From Gammaproteobacteria bacterium (GTDB lineage Bacteria > Pseudomonadota > Gammaproteobacteria > Pseudomonadales > UBA5518), in contig JADKDK010000006.1 in the NCBI GenBank assembly GCA_016718385.1, positions 62,001-126,000 of the forward strand: a stretch of DNA of 64,000 bases, written 5' to 3'. Made by a program: the position numbers and the translations under genes. Positions 8,548-17,433 of this stretch are shown here, piece by piece. The notes under the pieces are model-generated. The model made no database searches and had not been told where the DNA came from. It saw only the letters and a list, made by a program, of their open reading frames with translations. Each line of letters opens with the position of its first letter. Position 1 is the stretch's first letter.

Positions 8548-9182
8548 GCGCTCGCCGCGAACCAGATGTCACCGTAGCAGGCCGCGGCACTGCCGCCGCC
8601 GTCGTCGGTATCCGTCATGATAGCAACGGCATCGACCGTCCCGGGATCTTCCCCGAAGATCCGCCGATAATCCGCCAGCACGTCGCGACTCTCGCTCTGC
8701 CACTGCCCGGTACCGTCGCGGCCCGAGCGCACCGCGAGCATCCGCGCGTTCGCGCTGAAGGCGTTCGGCCACACCGCCCCTTCGGGCTCGCGACTGGACC
8801 ACACATAGTTGATCGCGCGCGTGCGCCAGAAAGCCGGGCCACCCGAAAACACCACGTAGACGCGCGCGGGGTAATCGTCGCCGGCCCGCGTGCGCTCGTC
8901 GCTGCCGTGCAGGCCGGCATCGACCTTCCACGACCAGTGGATCCACGGCGTGGCGCCGAGGTCCACTTCGCGCTCGCGGAACAGGCCGGATCCCGTATCA
9001 CGGCTGCGCGCGCAGAGCGCCCGCACACCATCCTCCTCGCGCAAGGTGTACTCGGTCTCGCCACGGAATGACTTGCGCTCCCAGCCCGACAGATCCCCGG
9101 CCGAGAAGCGGCCGATGTCAATGCGCGCCGCGCCGCCGACGGCCAGCGGCACGGCCAGCAGCAGGATCCACGGCAGGCGCAC
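8544..9182 (-). CDS. DUF3047 domain protein, exported
   Basis: Protein of 212 residues. Residues 1-19 look like a signal peptide (MRLPWILLLAVPLAVGG). The mature part shows the DUF3047 features WSWKVD, an RVYVVFSGG strand and NYVWSS. Function of the family is unknown; the fold is probably a beta-sandwich with a carbohydrate- or lipid-type surface (inference). It lies 6 bases downstream of the helicase gene on the same strand. The TAG stop is the head of a REP-like hairpin. Confidence 0.85.
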   Translation of the reverse strand: MRLPWILLLAVPLAVGGAARIDIGRFSAGDLSGWERKSFRGETEYTLREEDGVRALCARSRDTGSGLFREREVDLGATPWIHWSWKVDAGLHGSDERTRAGDDYPARVYVVFSGGPAFWRTRAINYVWSSREPEGAVWPNAFSANARMLAVRSGRDGTGQWQSESRDVLADYRRIFGEDPGTVDAVAIMTDTDDGGGSAAACYGDIWFAASA

Positions 9183-9188
9183 ACGCGT

Positions 9189-11198
9189 TCAGGACTTGCG
9201 CGGCTTGCGTGGCTTGGCGGCGAATTCCCGCGGCTTGCCAACGAAATCCCGAGCTCCCGACTCCGCGCTCCCCGTTGCCGGCTTGCGGCGCGGTGGTGCA
9301 TCACCGGTACGCCCGGTGCGCGGCGCCGCCCGCGGCGGGCGGTAGTCATCGCCCCGCGGCGCACGATGCTCATCGTGGCGCGGCGCGCGCGAATCGCTTC
9401 GGAAACCCTCGCCGCGCTCGCTCTTCGACGGGCGCGCGCGCTCGCGCGGCCTTCCCGGAGGCGGCACATCGTCGGCGCCTGCGCGGCGGATTTCCAGCGG
9501 CTGGTGCATCACGCGTGTCTTGCGCAACACCCCGAGCACGTCGGCCGGCAGGTCGGCCGGCAGGCCCACCACGCTGAACTCGTCATAGATCTCGATGCGC
9601 CCGATGCAGTGGCTCGGCAGCCCCGCCTCGTTGGCGATCGCGCCGACGATTTCGCGCGGCGACACATCGTGCATGCGACCCACCTCGATGCGAAACGGCA
9701 CCAGCTCGCCGCCGGGCTCGATCTGCGGTGCGCGCTCACGCCGCGGCTCGCGCGGCTCGCGGAAATCGCGCGGTGCGCGGGAATCGCGCGAGTCGCGGAA
9801 ATCCCGCGGTGCGCGCGCCTCACGCGCATCGCGCTCGCCGCGATCGGGCGCCGGCGCAAAACCCTCGGCCATGTCGCGAGCCTCGAAGCGCAGCGGCTTG
9901 GCGCGCTGCGCCATGTAGGCCAGCGCCGCCGCGACGCGCGACAGATCGCCGTCGTGCTCATTGCCGAGCTGCTCTACCACATCGGTGAAGAAATCCAGCG
10001 GCTCGCTCTCCAACACCTCCGCGACCTGCTTGCGGAACTGCGCCACGCGCCGTCCGGCCACCGCCTCGCGGCTCGGCAGCCCGAGCTGCTCGATGGGTGC
10101 GCGCGTCACGCGCTCGATCGTGCGCAGCATCCGGATCTCGCGTGGCGCGACGAACAGGATCGCGGTCCCCTGGCGTCCGGCGCGGCCGGTACGGCCGATG
10201 CGGTGCACGTACGCCTCGGTGTCGTAGGGGATGTCGAAGTTGATCACGTGGCTGATGCGCGCGACGTCGATGCCGCGTGCCGCCACGTCGGTGGCGACCA
10301 CGATGTCGAGCGCACCGCTCTTGAGCTGCTCGATCACGCGCTCGCGCATCTGCTGGTTCATGTCACCGTTGAGCGCCGCGGCCGCATAGCCGCGTGCCTC
10401 CAGGCGTTCGGCGATCTCGACGGTGGCGGTCTTGGTGCGCACGAACACCAGCGCTGCGTCCAGGTCTTCCTCGACCTCGAGGATGCGCGTGAGCGCGTCG
10501 ATCTTGTTGGTGCCGCTCACCTGCCAGTAGAGCTGGCGGATCGCCTCCACGGTGCGCGTGCTCGCCTTGATCTTGACCTCGCGCGGCTCGCGCATGTGCG
10601 TGCGCGCCACGCGGCGTATCTGCTCGGCCATGGTGGCCGAGAACAGCGCCGTCTGGCGCTCCGCGGGCGTGTGCTCGAGGATCCACTCCACGTCGTCGAT
10701 GAAGCCCATGCGCAGCATCTCGTCGGCCTCGTCGAGCACCAGGGCCTGCAGGCTGTCGAGCGACAGGCTCTTGCGCTCGAGGTGGTCCATCACGCGGCCC
10801 GGGGTGCCCACGATCACGTGCACACCGCGGCGCAGCTGCTTCAACTGCATGAACATGCTCTGGCCGCCGTAGATCGGCAGCACGTGGAATCCGGGCAGGT
10901 GCTTGGCGTACTTCTGGAAGGCCTCGGCGACCTGGATCGCGAGCTCGCGCGTCGGCGTCAGCACCAGGATCTGCGGCTCGAGGAGTTTGAGGTCCAGGCG
11001 CTGCAGCAGCGGCAGTGCGAAGGCCGCGGTCTTGCCGGTGCCGGTCTGCGCTTCGCCCAGGAGGTCGAGGCCTTCGAGCAGCGGCGGGATGCAGGCCTGC
11101 TGGATCGGCGACGGATTTTCATAGCCCACGTCGGCAAGCGCTTGCAACAGGGGTGCGGAAAGGTTCAGCTCGCTGAAGGAGCCAATGGAATCGGACAT
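9189..11198 (-). CDS. deaD: DEAD-box RNA helicase with DbpA-type RNA-binding domain
   Basis: Protein of 669 residues. It shows the Q motif with FSELNL and PIQQ, AQTGTGKT (50-57), DEAD (156-159), SAT (187-189), and the C-terminal helicase motifs RGID and HRIGRTGRAG. After the helicase core come a DbpA-like RNA-binding domain and Arg-rich low-complexity stretches before and after it, built of repeated R-D/E-F-R and PR units. The layout matches DeaD/CsdA, which remodels rRNA in ribosome assembly and helps cold growth. I chose ATG at 11198 because the FSELNL Q-motif region then lies at the usual distance; an upstream in-frame start would add 36 low-quality residues. Confidence 0.93.
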   Translation of the reverse strand: MSDSIGSFSELNLSAPLLQALADVGYENPSPIQQACIPPLLEGLDLLGEAQTGTGKTAAFALPLLQRLDLKLLEPQILVLTPTRELAIQVAEAFQKYAKHLPGFHVLPIYGGQSMFMQLKQLRRGVHVIVGTPGRVMDHLERKSLSLDSLQALVLDEADEMLRMGFIDDVEWILEHTPAERQTALFSATMAEQIRRVARTHMREPREVKIKASTRTVEAIRQLYWQVSGTNKIDALTRILEVEEDLDAALVFVRTKTATVEIAERLEARGYAAAALNGDMNQQMRERVIEQLKSGALDIVVATDVAARGIDVARISHVINFDIPYDTEAYVHRIGRTGRAGRQGTAILFVAPREIRMLRTIERVTRAPIEQLGLPSREAVAGRRVAQFRKQVAEVLESEPLDFFTDVVEQLGNEHDGDLSRVAAALAYMAQRAKPLRFEARDMAEGFAPAPDRGERDAREARAPRDFRDSRDSRAPRDFREPREPRRERAPQIEPGGELVPFRIEVGRMHDVSPREIVGAIANEAGLPSHCIGRIEIYDEFSVVGLPADLPADVLGVLRKTRVMHQPLEIRRAGADDVPPPGRPRERARPSKSERGEGFRSDSRAPRHDEHRAPRGDDYRPPRAAPRTGRTGDAPPRRKPATGSAESGARDFVGKPREFAAKPRKPRKS

Positions 11199-11404
11199 GG
11201 GGTAGCCACCGGAAATGCCGGACCTGAGCGGCGACATGCCAGATGGCCCGGGAGGCGCCAGTATGGACCAATCGGGGTGGTTTGCCGACCGCCGCGGTGC
11301 CGACATACTGCCGATTTATGAAACTCCTGTCAGATTGCCCCGTGCGGCCCCGGCGGCGGGTTACCATCGCTCAGCCCTCGAACAACACGATACCGGGAAC
11401 CGCC

Positions 11405-12178
11405 ATGAGCACGACGAGTCCGACCGCCCCGCAAACCAACCCCGGTGAAGTCGCCGGCTGGCCCATGCTGAAAATCCGCTACCGCACCGACGCAGCCGCG
11501 ATCGCAGCGCTGCTGCCGCCCGGTATCGCGCCCGGCAGGGAGCCGATGGTGACGCTCACGATCTACAACGTACCGATCGGGGGCGAGCCGGAGTACGGCG
11601 TGGTGATCAACGTAGACGCCGACTACAACGGCACCGTCGGCGAGTACACGCTCGCACTCGGCATCGACCAGGAAGCGCCGCTGTTCATCTGCCAGGAACT
11701 GTGGGGGCAACCCAAATACCCGGTAGCGGTGCAGTACTTCCGGCTCGGCAACCACGTCGAGGCGAAGGTGGTGCACCAGGGCTGCACATTCATCGAGTTC
11801 CATGGCGAGGTCAGCGGCACGCTGCCCAACCCCGCCGACCACGAGCAGAACGAATGGTGGGTGAAGTCGGTGCGCGGCGTGGATCCCGCGAAGTGCCAGT
11901 ACGACTTCCCGCCGCACGTGGTGCACGTCTGGAGCAAGTACGGCACCGCGTACCTGCAGGAACTGAAGGGCACACTGACGCTGCGCGAGAGCGCCTGGGA
12001 CCCGATCGCCACCCTGCTGCCCATGCGCGAGCAGGTCAGCGCACGGCTGTGGACGCCGGTGTTCAAGGACCGCAGCATCAAGCTCGCCGGCCCGCTGGAC
12101 CCCCAGGGTTACTGGCCCTTTGCCGATACCATCAGCGGCACGCGCTGGCCGGGCACCTCGGGCGGCCCTAAAAAGTAG
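11405..12178 (+). CDS. Acetoacetate decarboxylase family protein
   Basis: Protein of 257 residues. It shows the ADC-fold pattern with the segment LWGQPKYPV, where the lysine corresponds to the Schiff-base lysine of the family, and repeated Gly/Tyr-rich strands. Members decarboxylate acetoacetate or act as aldolases or dehydratases on related keto acids, so the exact reaction is open. The ATG at 11405 was chosen over an upstream frame start at 11243 because the extra residues are not family-like. The TAG stop is the head of the first of three tandem REP-like repeats. Confidence 0.82.
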   Translation: MSTTSPTAPQTNPGEVAGWPMLKIRYRTDAAAIAALLPPGIAPGREPMVTLTIYNVPIGGEPEYGVVINVDADYNGTVGEYTLALGIDQEAPLFICQELWGQPKYPVAVQYFRLGNHVEAKVVHQGCTFIEFHGEVSGTLPNPADHEQNEWWVKSVRGVDPAKCQYDFPPHVVHVWSKYGTAYLQELKGTLTLRESAWDPIATLLPMREQVSARLWTPVFKDRSIKLAGPLDPQGYWPFADTISGTRWPGTSGGPKK

Positions 12179-12390
12179 GTCGGGCGCCAGCCCGACCAGC
12201 AAGGAATGTAGGTCGGGCTTCAGCCCGGGAAAGGAATGTAGGTCGGGCTTCAGCCCGATAAGGGTTCGGCAAAGCCGAACCCGCGACGCCCGGCCTCACC
12301 GCAACAGTCGGCATGAACGCGGTGTGGGTCGCCATTCATGGCGACTGCAGCTTTCGACAAGGCACATGTCGGCATGAAGAGCCAACCTAC
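12175..12390. repeat. REP-like repeat cluster between convergent genes
   Basis: Three tandem units with head GTAG start at 12175, 12208 and 12238; the stem is GTCGGGC with loop GCCA in the first and TTCA in the other two, whose outer stem bases have decayed. A GGGTTCGGC-AAA-GCCGAACCC hairpin lies at 12262-12282. A second subtype follows at 12331-12390: GTGG then GTCGCCA-TTCA-TGGCGAC and an imperfect minus-strand unit. The first TAG ends the plus-strand decarboxylase-like gene and the last ends the minus-strand VOC gene, so the cluster spans the whole junction. Confidence 0.88.
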
Positions 12391-12851
12391 ACCGGCCGGT
12401 ACATCCACGCATGTTTCGGCGCATGCTCGGCGCTGCCGTACTCGATCACCTGCACGTCGAACCAGATCGGCAGTATGTAGCGGAAGTAGAAGGCGTGCGT
12501 GACCACGTCGCCGATGACGAGATCCTCGTACTCCTTGATCTGCACGCGCGGATCGCGCGCCTGCCATTCCTTGCACAGTGCGAGCTTCGCGTCGACCTCG
12601 GCGCGGGTGTCGAGCAGGAAGCCGAGGTGGTCGTAACCCGGCGAGCGCAGCGGCTCGTCCTGCTCCATCAGCAGGATGAAGTGGCTGGTCTCGGGATCGC
12701 TCTGCAACAGCAGTCCGGTCTGGTCGAACAGCGGCACGTCGATCGCGCCAAAGCCGAAGACCTGCCCGTAGAAACCCGTGATCGCCTCGCGCTCGTGCGT
12801 GAGTGCGCCCTTGGGCAGCGTCAGTTCCATGTGGTTGAAGCGCAGCGGCAT
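12387..12851 (-). CDS. VOC (glyoxalase/bleomycin resistance/dioxygenase) family protein
   Basis: Protein of 154 residues with the beta-alpha-beta-beta-beta modules of the vicinal-oxygen-chelate fold: FNHMELTLP near the N-terminus, FYGQVFGFG, a HFILLMEQ strand and GYDHLGFLLDT. These are single metal-dependent or metal-free enzymes of many activities, so the substrate is unknown. RBS GAGGAA precedes ATG at 12851. The end of the gene reads TAG from the edge of a degenerate REP-like unit. Confidence 0.83.
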   Translation of the reverse strand: MPLRFNHMELTLPKGALTHEREAITGFYGQVFGFGAIDVPLFDQTGLLLQSDPETSHFILLMEQDEPLRSPGYDHLGFLLDTRAEVDAKLALCKEWQARDPRVQIKEYEDLVIGDVVTHAFYFRYILPIWFDVQVIEYGSAEHAPKHAWMYRPV

Positions 12852-12925
12852 CGGAACGGTTCCTCTTGTTGTTGCTGGTGCGCCGAAGTGTAAGCGCAAT
12901 GCCGCGCGCGCTGGATGGCGATTCG

Positions 12926-13138
12926 TTAACGCGCCCGGCGCTCGCGCGCCGCGAGCCGGGCGGCGGCATCGGCGCACACGCGCACGCGCTCGGCCTCGCC
13001 GAGCGTGGACCAGCCGCAGATCTCGGTGATCGTGCGTCCGCAGCCGATGCAGACGTCGCGTTCATCCAGCGTGCACTGGCGCCGGCACGGCGAGGCGGAG
13101 CGCGCCCCGCGGCGCGCGACATGGTCTTCGTTCATCAT
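12926..13138 (-). CDS. DUF1289 domain protein (small Cys-rich)
   Basis: Protein of about 70 residues with the DUF1289 cysteine pattern SPCRRQCTLDERDVCIGCGR (four cysteines) followed by T-x-x-E-I-x-x-W. It may bind a metal. The start is ATG 13138 or the adjacent ATG 13135, both behind a GGGGG tract; the second has the better spacing. Similar tiny genes occur in many proteobacteria without a known function. Confidence 0.85.
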   Translation of the reverse strand: MMNEDHVARRGARSASPCRRQCTLDERDVCIGCGRTITEICGWSTLGEAERVRVCADAAARLAARERRAR

Positions 13139-13259
13139 CGGCCCCCTTTTGTCCCAGGCGGACTTTATACGCTGTGGCGCACGACGCAAGGCCGTGCTTG
13201 CGGTGCCCGGAGGATGCGCGCAATACTTCGCCGCGATCCGCCCGGAATATCACGCTCTG

Positions 13260-14264
13260 ATGAACCAACTCAAAGTCGGACTGCTCGGCGGCGGCTCGTG
13301 GGGCACCACGGTGGCCTCGCTGGTCGCGCGCAACGCGCCGGCGGTGCTGTGGGCGCGCGATCCTGCGACCGTCGCGGAGATCAACGCGCGGCATACCAAC
13401 GCCAAGTATCTCCCGGGCGCCAAGCTGCACGAGAACCTGCGCGCGAGCGCCGACATCGCCGAGGCGAGCGCCGAGGTCGACGTGGTCGTGGTCGGCGTGC
13501 CCTCGCAGGGATTCCGCGGCGCGCTCGGGGCGATCCGCGCGCACATCCGCCCCTGGGTGCCGGTGATCAGCCTCAGCAAGGGGCTCGAGGCCGGCAGCGG
13601 CAAGCGCATGACCGAGATCATCGCCGAGGTGCTGCCGGGGCACCCGGCCGGCGTGCTGACGGGGCCGAACCTCGCGCGCGAGGTGATGTCGGGCTTCGCC
13701 GCCGCCAGCGTGATCGCGATGGAGGACCAGACCATCAACCGCGCGCTGCAGCAGCTGTTCAGCAGCGGGCTTTTCCGCGTCTATACCAACGACGACGTGA
13801 TCGGCTGCGAACTGGGCGGCGTGCTGAAGAACGTCATCGCGATCGCGGTCGGCATGGGCGACGGCCAGGGCGCGGGCGACAACACGCGCGCGGCCCTGAT
13901 CTGCCGCGGCCTGGCGGAGATCACGCGGCTCGGCGTCGCGATGGGCGGCAAACCCGCGACCTTCGCGGGCCTGGCGGGCGTGGGCGACCTGGTGGCGACC
14001 TGCACCAGCGCGCAGAGCCGCAACCGTCACGTCGGCGTGGAACTCGGCAAGGGTCGGCACATCGACGAGATCATCGCCGGCATGTTCATGGTCGCCGAGG
14101 GCGTGAAGAGCGCGCCGGTGGTGATGGAGCTGGCGCAACGCCACGACGTCGACATGCCGCTGGTGCGCGAGGTCTTCGACGTGGTGCAGGGCCGCAGCAA
14201 CGCGCGCCGCGCCTTCCGCGGCCTGCTGCGCATAGCGGCCGGCGCGGAATCCGAAGCCGGCTGA
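13260..14264 (+). CDS. gpsA: Glycerol-3-phosphate dehydrogenase [NAD(P)+]
   Basis: GpsA, 334 residues, reduces dihydroxyacetone phosphate to sn-glycerol-3-phosphate for phospholipid synthesis. Seen: GGGSWGTTVA nucleotide-binding motif at residues 10-19, the SLSKGLE segment, GPNLAREV, the catalytic lysine in LGGVLKNVIAIAVGMGDG, and the substrate-binding GDNTRAALI. Length and motif order are those of the family. The ATG at 13260 is supported because the nucleotide-binding loop follows at once. A REP-like pair follows 8 bases after the stop. Confidence 0.97.
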   Translation: MNQLKVGLLGGGSWGTTVASLVARNAPAVLWARDPATVAEINARHTNAKYLPGAKLHENLRASADIAEASAEVDVVVVGVPSQGFRGALGAIRAHIRPWVPVISLSKGLEAGSGKRMTEIIAEVLPGHPAGVLTGPNLAREVMSGFAAASVIAMEDQTINRALQQLFSSGLFRVYTNDDVIGCELGGVLKNVIAIAVGMGDGQGAGDNTRAALICRGLAEITRLGVAMGGKPATFAGLAGVGDLVATCTSAQSRNRHVGVELGKGRHIDEIIAGMFMVAEGVKSAPVVMELAQRHDVDMPLVREVFDVVQGRSNARRAFRGLLRIAAGAESEAG

Positions 14265-14271
14265 GCCCCCC

Positions 14272-14353
14272 GTGGGTCGGCATTCATGCCGACAGGTGCC
14301 TGCCCGGATGCAGCTGTCGCCATGAATGGCGACCTACGGGGCTGGCGACCTAC
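14272..14353. repeat. REP-like hairpin pair between gpsA and gabT
   Basis: Plus unit with head GTGG and GTCGGCA-TTCA-TGCCGAC (14272-14294), then a minus unit with head GTAG and GTCGCCA-TTCA-TGGCGAC ending at 14337, followed by a solo GTAGGTCGCC head at 14344-14353. The last head provides the stop TAG (14352-14350) of gabT on the minus strand. Confidence 0.88.
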
Positions 14354-15627
14354 GCAGTGTCCCTGATCGCCTGCGCCAGCAGCTGCAGGCCTTCAGCGAA
14401 AGTCGTGTCCTCGACCGTGATCGGCACCAGCACGCGGACGGTGTTGTAGTACACCCCGCAGCTCAGCAGCAACAGGCCCAGTTCGGCGGCACGCGCGGTG
14501 AGCGCCTTCGTGCGATCGGCGTCCGGCTCGTGCGTGCCGGGTTTGACCAGCTCGAAGGCCACCATCGCGCCCAGGCCACGGATCTCGCCGATGCCCAGCT
14601 GCGGCTCGACCGCAAGCGCCTGCATGTGCGCACGGAACTGCGCGCCCATCTGCGTAGCGCGCGCCAGGATGTTCTCGCTGCGTATCACCTCGATCACCGC
14701 CAGCGCCGCGGCGCAGGCCACCGGGTTGCCGCCGTAGGTGCCGCCCAGGCCGCCGGGCGGGGGCGCGTCCATCACCCCGGCGCGGCCAACCACGCCAGAG
14801 AGCGGCAACCCGCCGCCGATCGACTTCGCGGTCGTGATCAGGTCGGCTCGCACATCGTAGTGCTCCATCGCGAAGAAGCGGCCGGTGCGAGCAAAGCCCG
14901 ACTGCACCTCGTCGGCGATCAGCAGGATGCCGTGCTCGTCGCAGAGCGCGCGCAGCGCGCGCATGAATTCCGGCGGCGCCACCGTGAAACCGCCCTCGCC
15001 CTGCACCGGCTCGACGATGAAGGCCGCCACGCGAGAGGGTTCGATGTCGCACTTGAACAGGTGCGCGATGTCGGCCAGCGAATCCGCCACGCTGACGCCG
15101 TGCCAGGGATGCGGGAAGCGCGCGTGATAGACGTCGGCGGGGAAAGGGCCGAAGCCGATCTTGTAGGGCGCCACCTTGCCGGTGAGCGCCATCGCCATCA
15201 TGGTGCGCCCGTGAAAGCCGCCACTGAAGGCGATGACACCCGGGCGCCCCGTGGCGAGGCGCGCGATCTTCACCGCGTTCTCGACCGCCTCGGCGCCCGT
15301 CGACAGCAGCAGCGTCTTTGCCGCCCCCTCGATCGGCGCAATCGCATTCAACTGCTCCGCGAGCGCGATGTAGGGCTCGTAGGGCATGACCTGGAAGCAG
15401 GAGTGGATCACGCGCTGCAATTGCTGTTCGATCGCCGCCAGCACCTTCGGGTGGCGGTGGCCGGTGTTCAGCACGCCGATGCCGCCGGCAAAGTCGATGT
15501 AGCGCTTGCCCTCGACGTCCCAGATCTCGGCATTCACCGCGCGCTCGGCGAAGAGCTGCGTGGCACTGCTCACGCCGCGCGCGACGGCGGCGGCGCGACG
15601 CTGCCAGAGTTCGGCGTTGCTGCTCAT
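14350..15627 (-). CDS. gabT: 4-aminobutyrate aminotransferase
   Basis: Class III PLP aminotransferase, 425 residues. PLP lysine is Lys268 in TTAKSIGGG, with Asp239 in IADEVQSGF pairing to the pyridine nitrogen and GGFHGRT near residue 136-142. The motif set and length match GabT, which transfers the amino group of GABA to 2-oxoglutarate. A partner succinate-semialdehyde dehydrogenase gene is in the window at 44563 but about 29 kb away, so the pathway is split. The stop is the TAG of a REP-like head. Confidence 0.9.
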   Translation of the reverse strand: MSSNAELWQRRAAAVARGVSSATQLFAERAVNAEIWDVEGKRYIDFAGGIGVLNTGHRHPKVLAAIEQQLQRVIHSCFQVMPYEPYIALAEQLNAIAPIEGAAKTLLLSTGAEAVENAVKIARLATGRPGVIAFSGGFHGRTMMAMALTGKVAPYKIGFGPFPADVYHARFPHPWHGVSVADSLADIAHLFKCDIEPSRVAAFIVEPVQGEGGFTVAPPEFMRALRALCDEHGILLIADEVQSGFARTGRFFAMEHYDVRADLITTAKSIGGGLPLSGVVGRAGVMDAPPPGGLGGTYGGNPVACAAALAVIEVIRSENILARATQMGAQFRAHMQALAVEPQLGIGEIRGLGAMVAFELVKPGTHEPDADRTKALTARAAELGLLLLSCGVYYNTVRVLVPITVEDTTFAEGLQLLAQAIRDTA

Positions 15628-15713
15628 GGAATGCTCCCGGGCCGCGCCTGCGGCATCAGTTGGACGACGAGCCCGGGATGGTACGAAGGGCGACCCGGCG
15701 CGGCAACACCACT

Positions 15714-15733
15714 GTGGGGGTAGCCTTCAGCCC
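15714..15733. repeat. Degenerate REP-like hairpin
   Basis: A worn copy of the TTCA hairpin, with the core TTCAGCCCG preserved but the left arm altered. On the minus strand the TGA within the core, at 15729-15727, ends the cytochrome b561 gene. It is weak as a single case and is kept because its placement repeats the stop-codon pattern seen at other copies. Confidence 0.45.
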
Positions 15734-16281
15734 GTCTGGCGCCCCCATGGCAGCATGCGCGCGAGGGTGTTGTCTTTCTGCACGTAGTGATGGAACAGTG
15801 CAGCGGCGGCATGCAGGCCCACCAGATAGTAACCCCACTCGCCGATATCCTTGTGCCAGTGCTCCACGCTCTCGGCGAGGGCGTGGTTCTTGGCGACCAG
15901 CGCCGGCAACTCCAACCCGAAGAAGGGTATCGGCTTGGCTTCGGCGCTCAGGATCAGCCAGCCAGCGATCGGCATGCCGATCATGAAGGCATACATCGCC
16001 AGGTGCAGCAGTTTCCCCAGCAGTTCCTGCCACGACGCAGGCTGCGGCACGATCGCCGGCGTCGGACCCGAGAAGCGCGCCGCGATGCGCACCGTCACCA
16101 GGATGAGTACCGAGAGACCGAGCATGAAGTGCAGCGACTTCAGGAACTCGCGCGGATCGCTGCCCTTCGGGAAATTCTCGCGCAACTCCATCGACAGGTA
16201 GACCGCGACCAGCAGCACCAGCATCAGCCAGTGCAGCGCCACCTGCAGCGAGCCATAGCGGGTAGTCGAGTTCCTCCACAT
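15727..16281 (-). CDS. Cytochrome b561
   Basis: Protein of 184 residues with four hydrophobic helices and heme-ligand histidines, including HWLMLVLL near residue 17, HFMLG, HLAMYAF and HAAAALFHHY. This is the bacterial diheme b561 pattern (CybB-like), a membrane electron carrier possibly moving electrons between ubiquinol and other redox partners. RBS AGGAGAT precedes the ATG at 16281. No redox partner gene is adjacent. Confidence 0.9.
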   Translation of the reverse strand: MWRNSTTRYGSLQVALHWLMLVLLVAVYLSMELRENFPKGSDPREFLKSLHFMLGLSVLILVTVRIAARFSGPTPAIVPQPASWQELLGKLLHLAMYAFMIGMPIAGWLILSAEAKPIPFFGLELPALVAKNHALAESVEHWHKDIGEWGYYLVGLHAAAALFHHYVQKDNTLARMLPWGRQTG

Positions 16282-16490
16282 GACACATCTCCTTCACTCC
16301 ATGGACGATGGGCCCATTATGCCGCCGGCTCCCCAGCCACAACCACCGCCAGGGGCGCGTACTAAGTCTGCGTCCGAATTAAGCTTCGGTTAAGCAAGCC
16401 GTTCCGCGCCGTGGCGCTGGGCGATGACGGCAAGGCCCCGCGCTACGCGCCTGCTGCGTACCTGCTTCGAGGCCCAGCGTCAGCCCCAAG

Positions 16491-17324
16491 TCAATACCGA
16501 CCGAAGAAAACATCCTCGATGATCTCGGCATGCAGCTTCGTGGCCGGGAGCCTGAGGCCGAGCTTTTCCGCACTATCGAGCGCGCACCTCAGGTCCTTCC
16601 TGCCCAGGTCCGCGGCGGGAGCCGCCGCCATCCTCATCCCGCCCGAAGTTCCGGCCGCTCCCTCGGCCCGTTTGGCCGCCTCGATGCGGCCCGTCAGGAA
16701 CGCGCCCATCTGCGGCGTTACCACGCCGTTGACCTTGCCGATCTCCATCATCAGCTGCGCGGAAAGACCACAGGCCTGGGCCAGCCGAAAGGCTTCATGC
16801 GCAGCCACGATCGCGGCATAGGTCATCATGTTGTTGCACAGCTTCAGCGCGATTCCCGCGCCCACTGCGCCCACCTCGACGACCGTGTTGCCACCGAGCG
16901 ACATGATTGGCCTGCAGCGCGCAACGACTTCGTCGTCTCCCGCGAGCATATAGCCGAAAGTACCCATCGCATTGCGCGTAACCGGCGCATCGACAAGTCG
17001 AATCGATTTCGCTGCGGCATCCCCGTTCCAGCGCATCACCGAGCCCTGGAGCACCGAGCTGTGAATCGCCACGACGGTGCCTGGCCTGGCATTCTCCAGC
17101 AGGCCGCCGGGTCCATAGAGCAACTGGCCGACATCATCGTCATAGCGCACACAGACACCGATGAGGTCACACTCGCGCGCCAGCTCCGCCACGCTCGACG
17201 CGGCCCTGGCGCCCGTCGCCACCAGCACCTGCACCGGATCCGGCACGACGTCGAATACCCACATCTCTTCGTCCGCGAGCGCCCACTTCAGCGCCAGTTC
17301 CTTGCCGATATGCCCCAATCCCAC
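16491..17324 (-). CDS. Beta-hydroxyacid dehydrogenase-like protein, N-terminally truncated
   Basis: About 277 residues from a GTG at 17324. It resembles the NAD(P)-dependent 3-hydroxyisobutyrate / 6-phosphogluconate dehydrogenase superfamily: VGLGHIGKELALKW is the Rossmann glycine motif, VDAPVTRNAMGT is the substrate loop, and the catalytic lysine sits in GAGIALKLCNNMM. The expected first few residues before VGLGHIG are missing; instead the sequence runs straight into the first transmembrane helix of an MFS-like protein in another frame. The glycine motif survives, so the protein could still be made, but initiation and folding are uncertain. Confidence 0.6.
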   Translation of the reverse strand: MGLGHIGKELALKWALADEEMWVFDVVPDPVQVLVATGARAASSVAELARECDLIGVCVRYDDDVGQLLYGPGGLLENARPGTVVAIHSSVLQGSVMRWNGDAAAKSIRLVDAPVTRNAMGTFGYMLAGDDEVVARCRPIMSLGGNTVVEVGAVGAGIALKLCNNMMTYAAIVAAHEAFRLAQACGLSAQLMMEIGKVNGVVTPQMGAFLTGRIEAAKRAEGAAGTSGGMRMAAAPAADLGRKDLRCALDSAEKLGLRLPATKLHAEIIEDVFFGRY

Positions 17325-17422
17325 GAGACGATGGTGCGGTCGCAGACGTTGAACGCCGCGACCAGGAAGATCAGGCCGAGCACGTAATTGACGTAGGCGG
17401 CGCTGCGCGCGGTAGCGGGCAC
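17325..17422 (-). pseudogene. N-terminal fragment of an MFS transporter
   Basis: From a GTG at 17422 the frame reads VPATARSAAYVNYVLGLIFL and then VAAFNVCDRTIVS. The first helix plus the D-R motif is what Spinster-type MFS permeases show at their start. After about 33 codons it breaks into the dehydrogenase gene in a different frame. The rest of the transporter is absent from the window. Confidence 0.5.
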
Positions 17423-17433
17423 GGCACAATCGT

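Noticed and set aside
9740..9830. Direct repeats CGCGGCTCGCGG / CGCGGAAATCGCG
   Set aside because: They are in frame with the Arg-rich low-complexity tail of the helicase, so they are coding, not a CRISPR or mobile repeat.
9366..11321. Long open frame on the plus strand, opposite the helicase gene
   Set aside because: It is the mirror of the helicase frame in GC-rich DNA: rich in Arg, His, Ala and Leu, without motifs. The helicase motifs on the minus strand are complete.
12175..12260. Three regularly spaced repeats, possible CRISPR array
   Set aside because: The spacers are only about 10 bases and nearly identical, and the units are palindromic REP-like hairpins; no cas gene is present.
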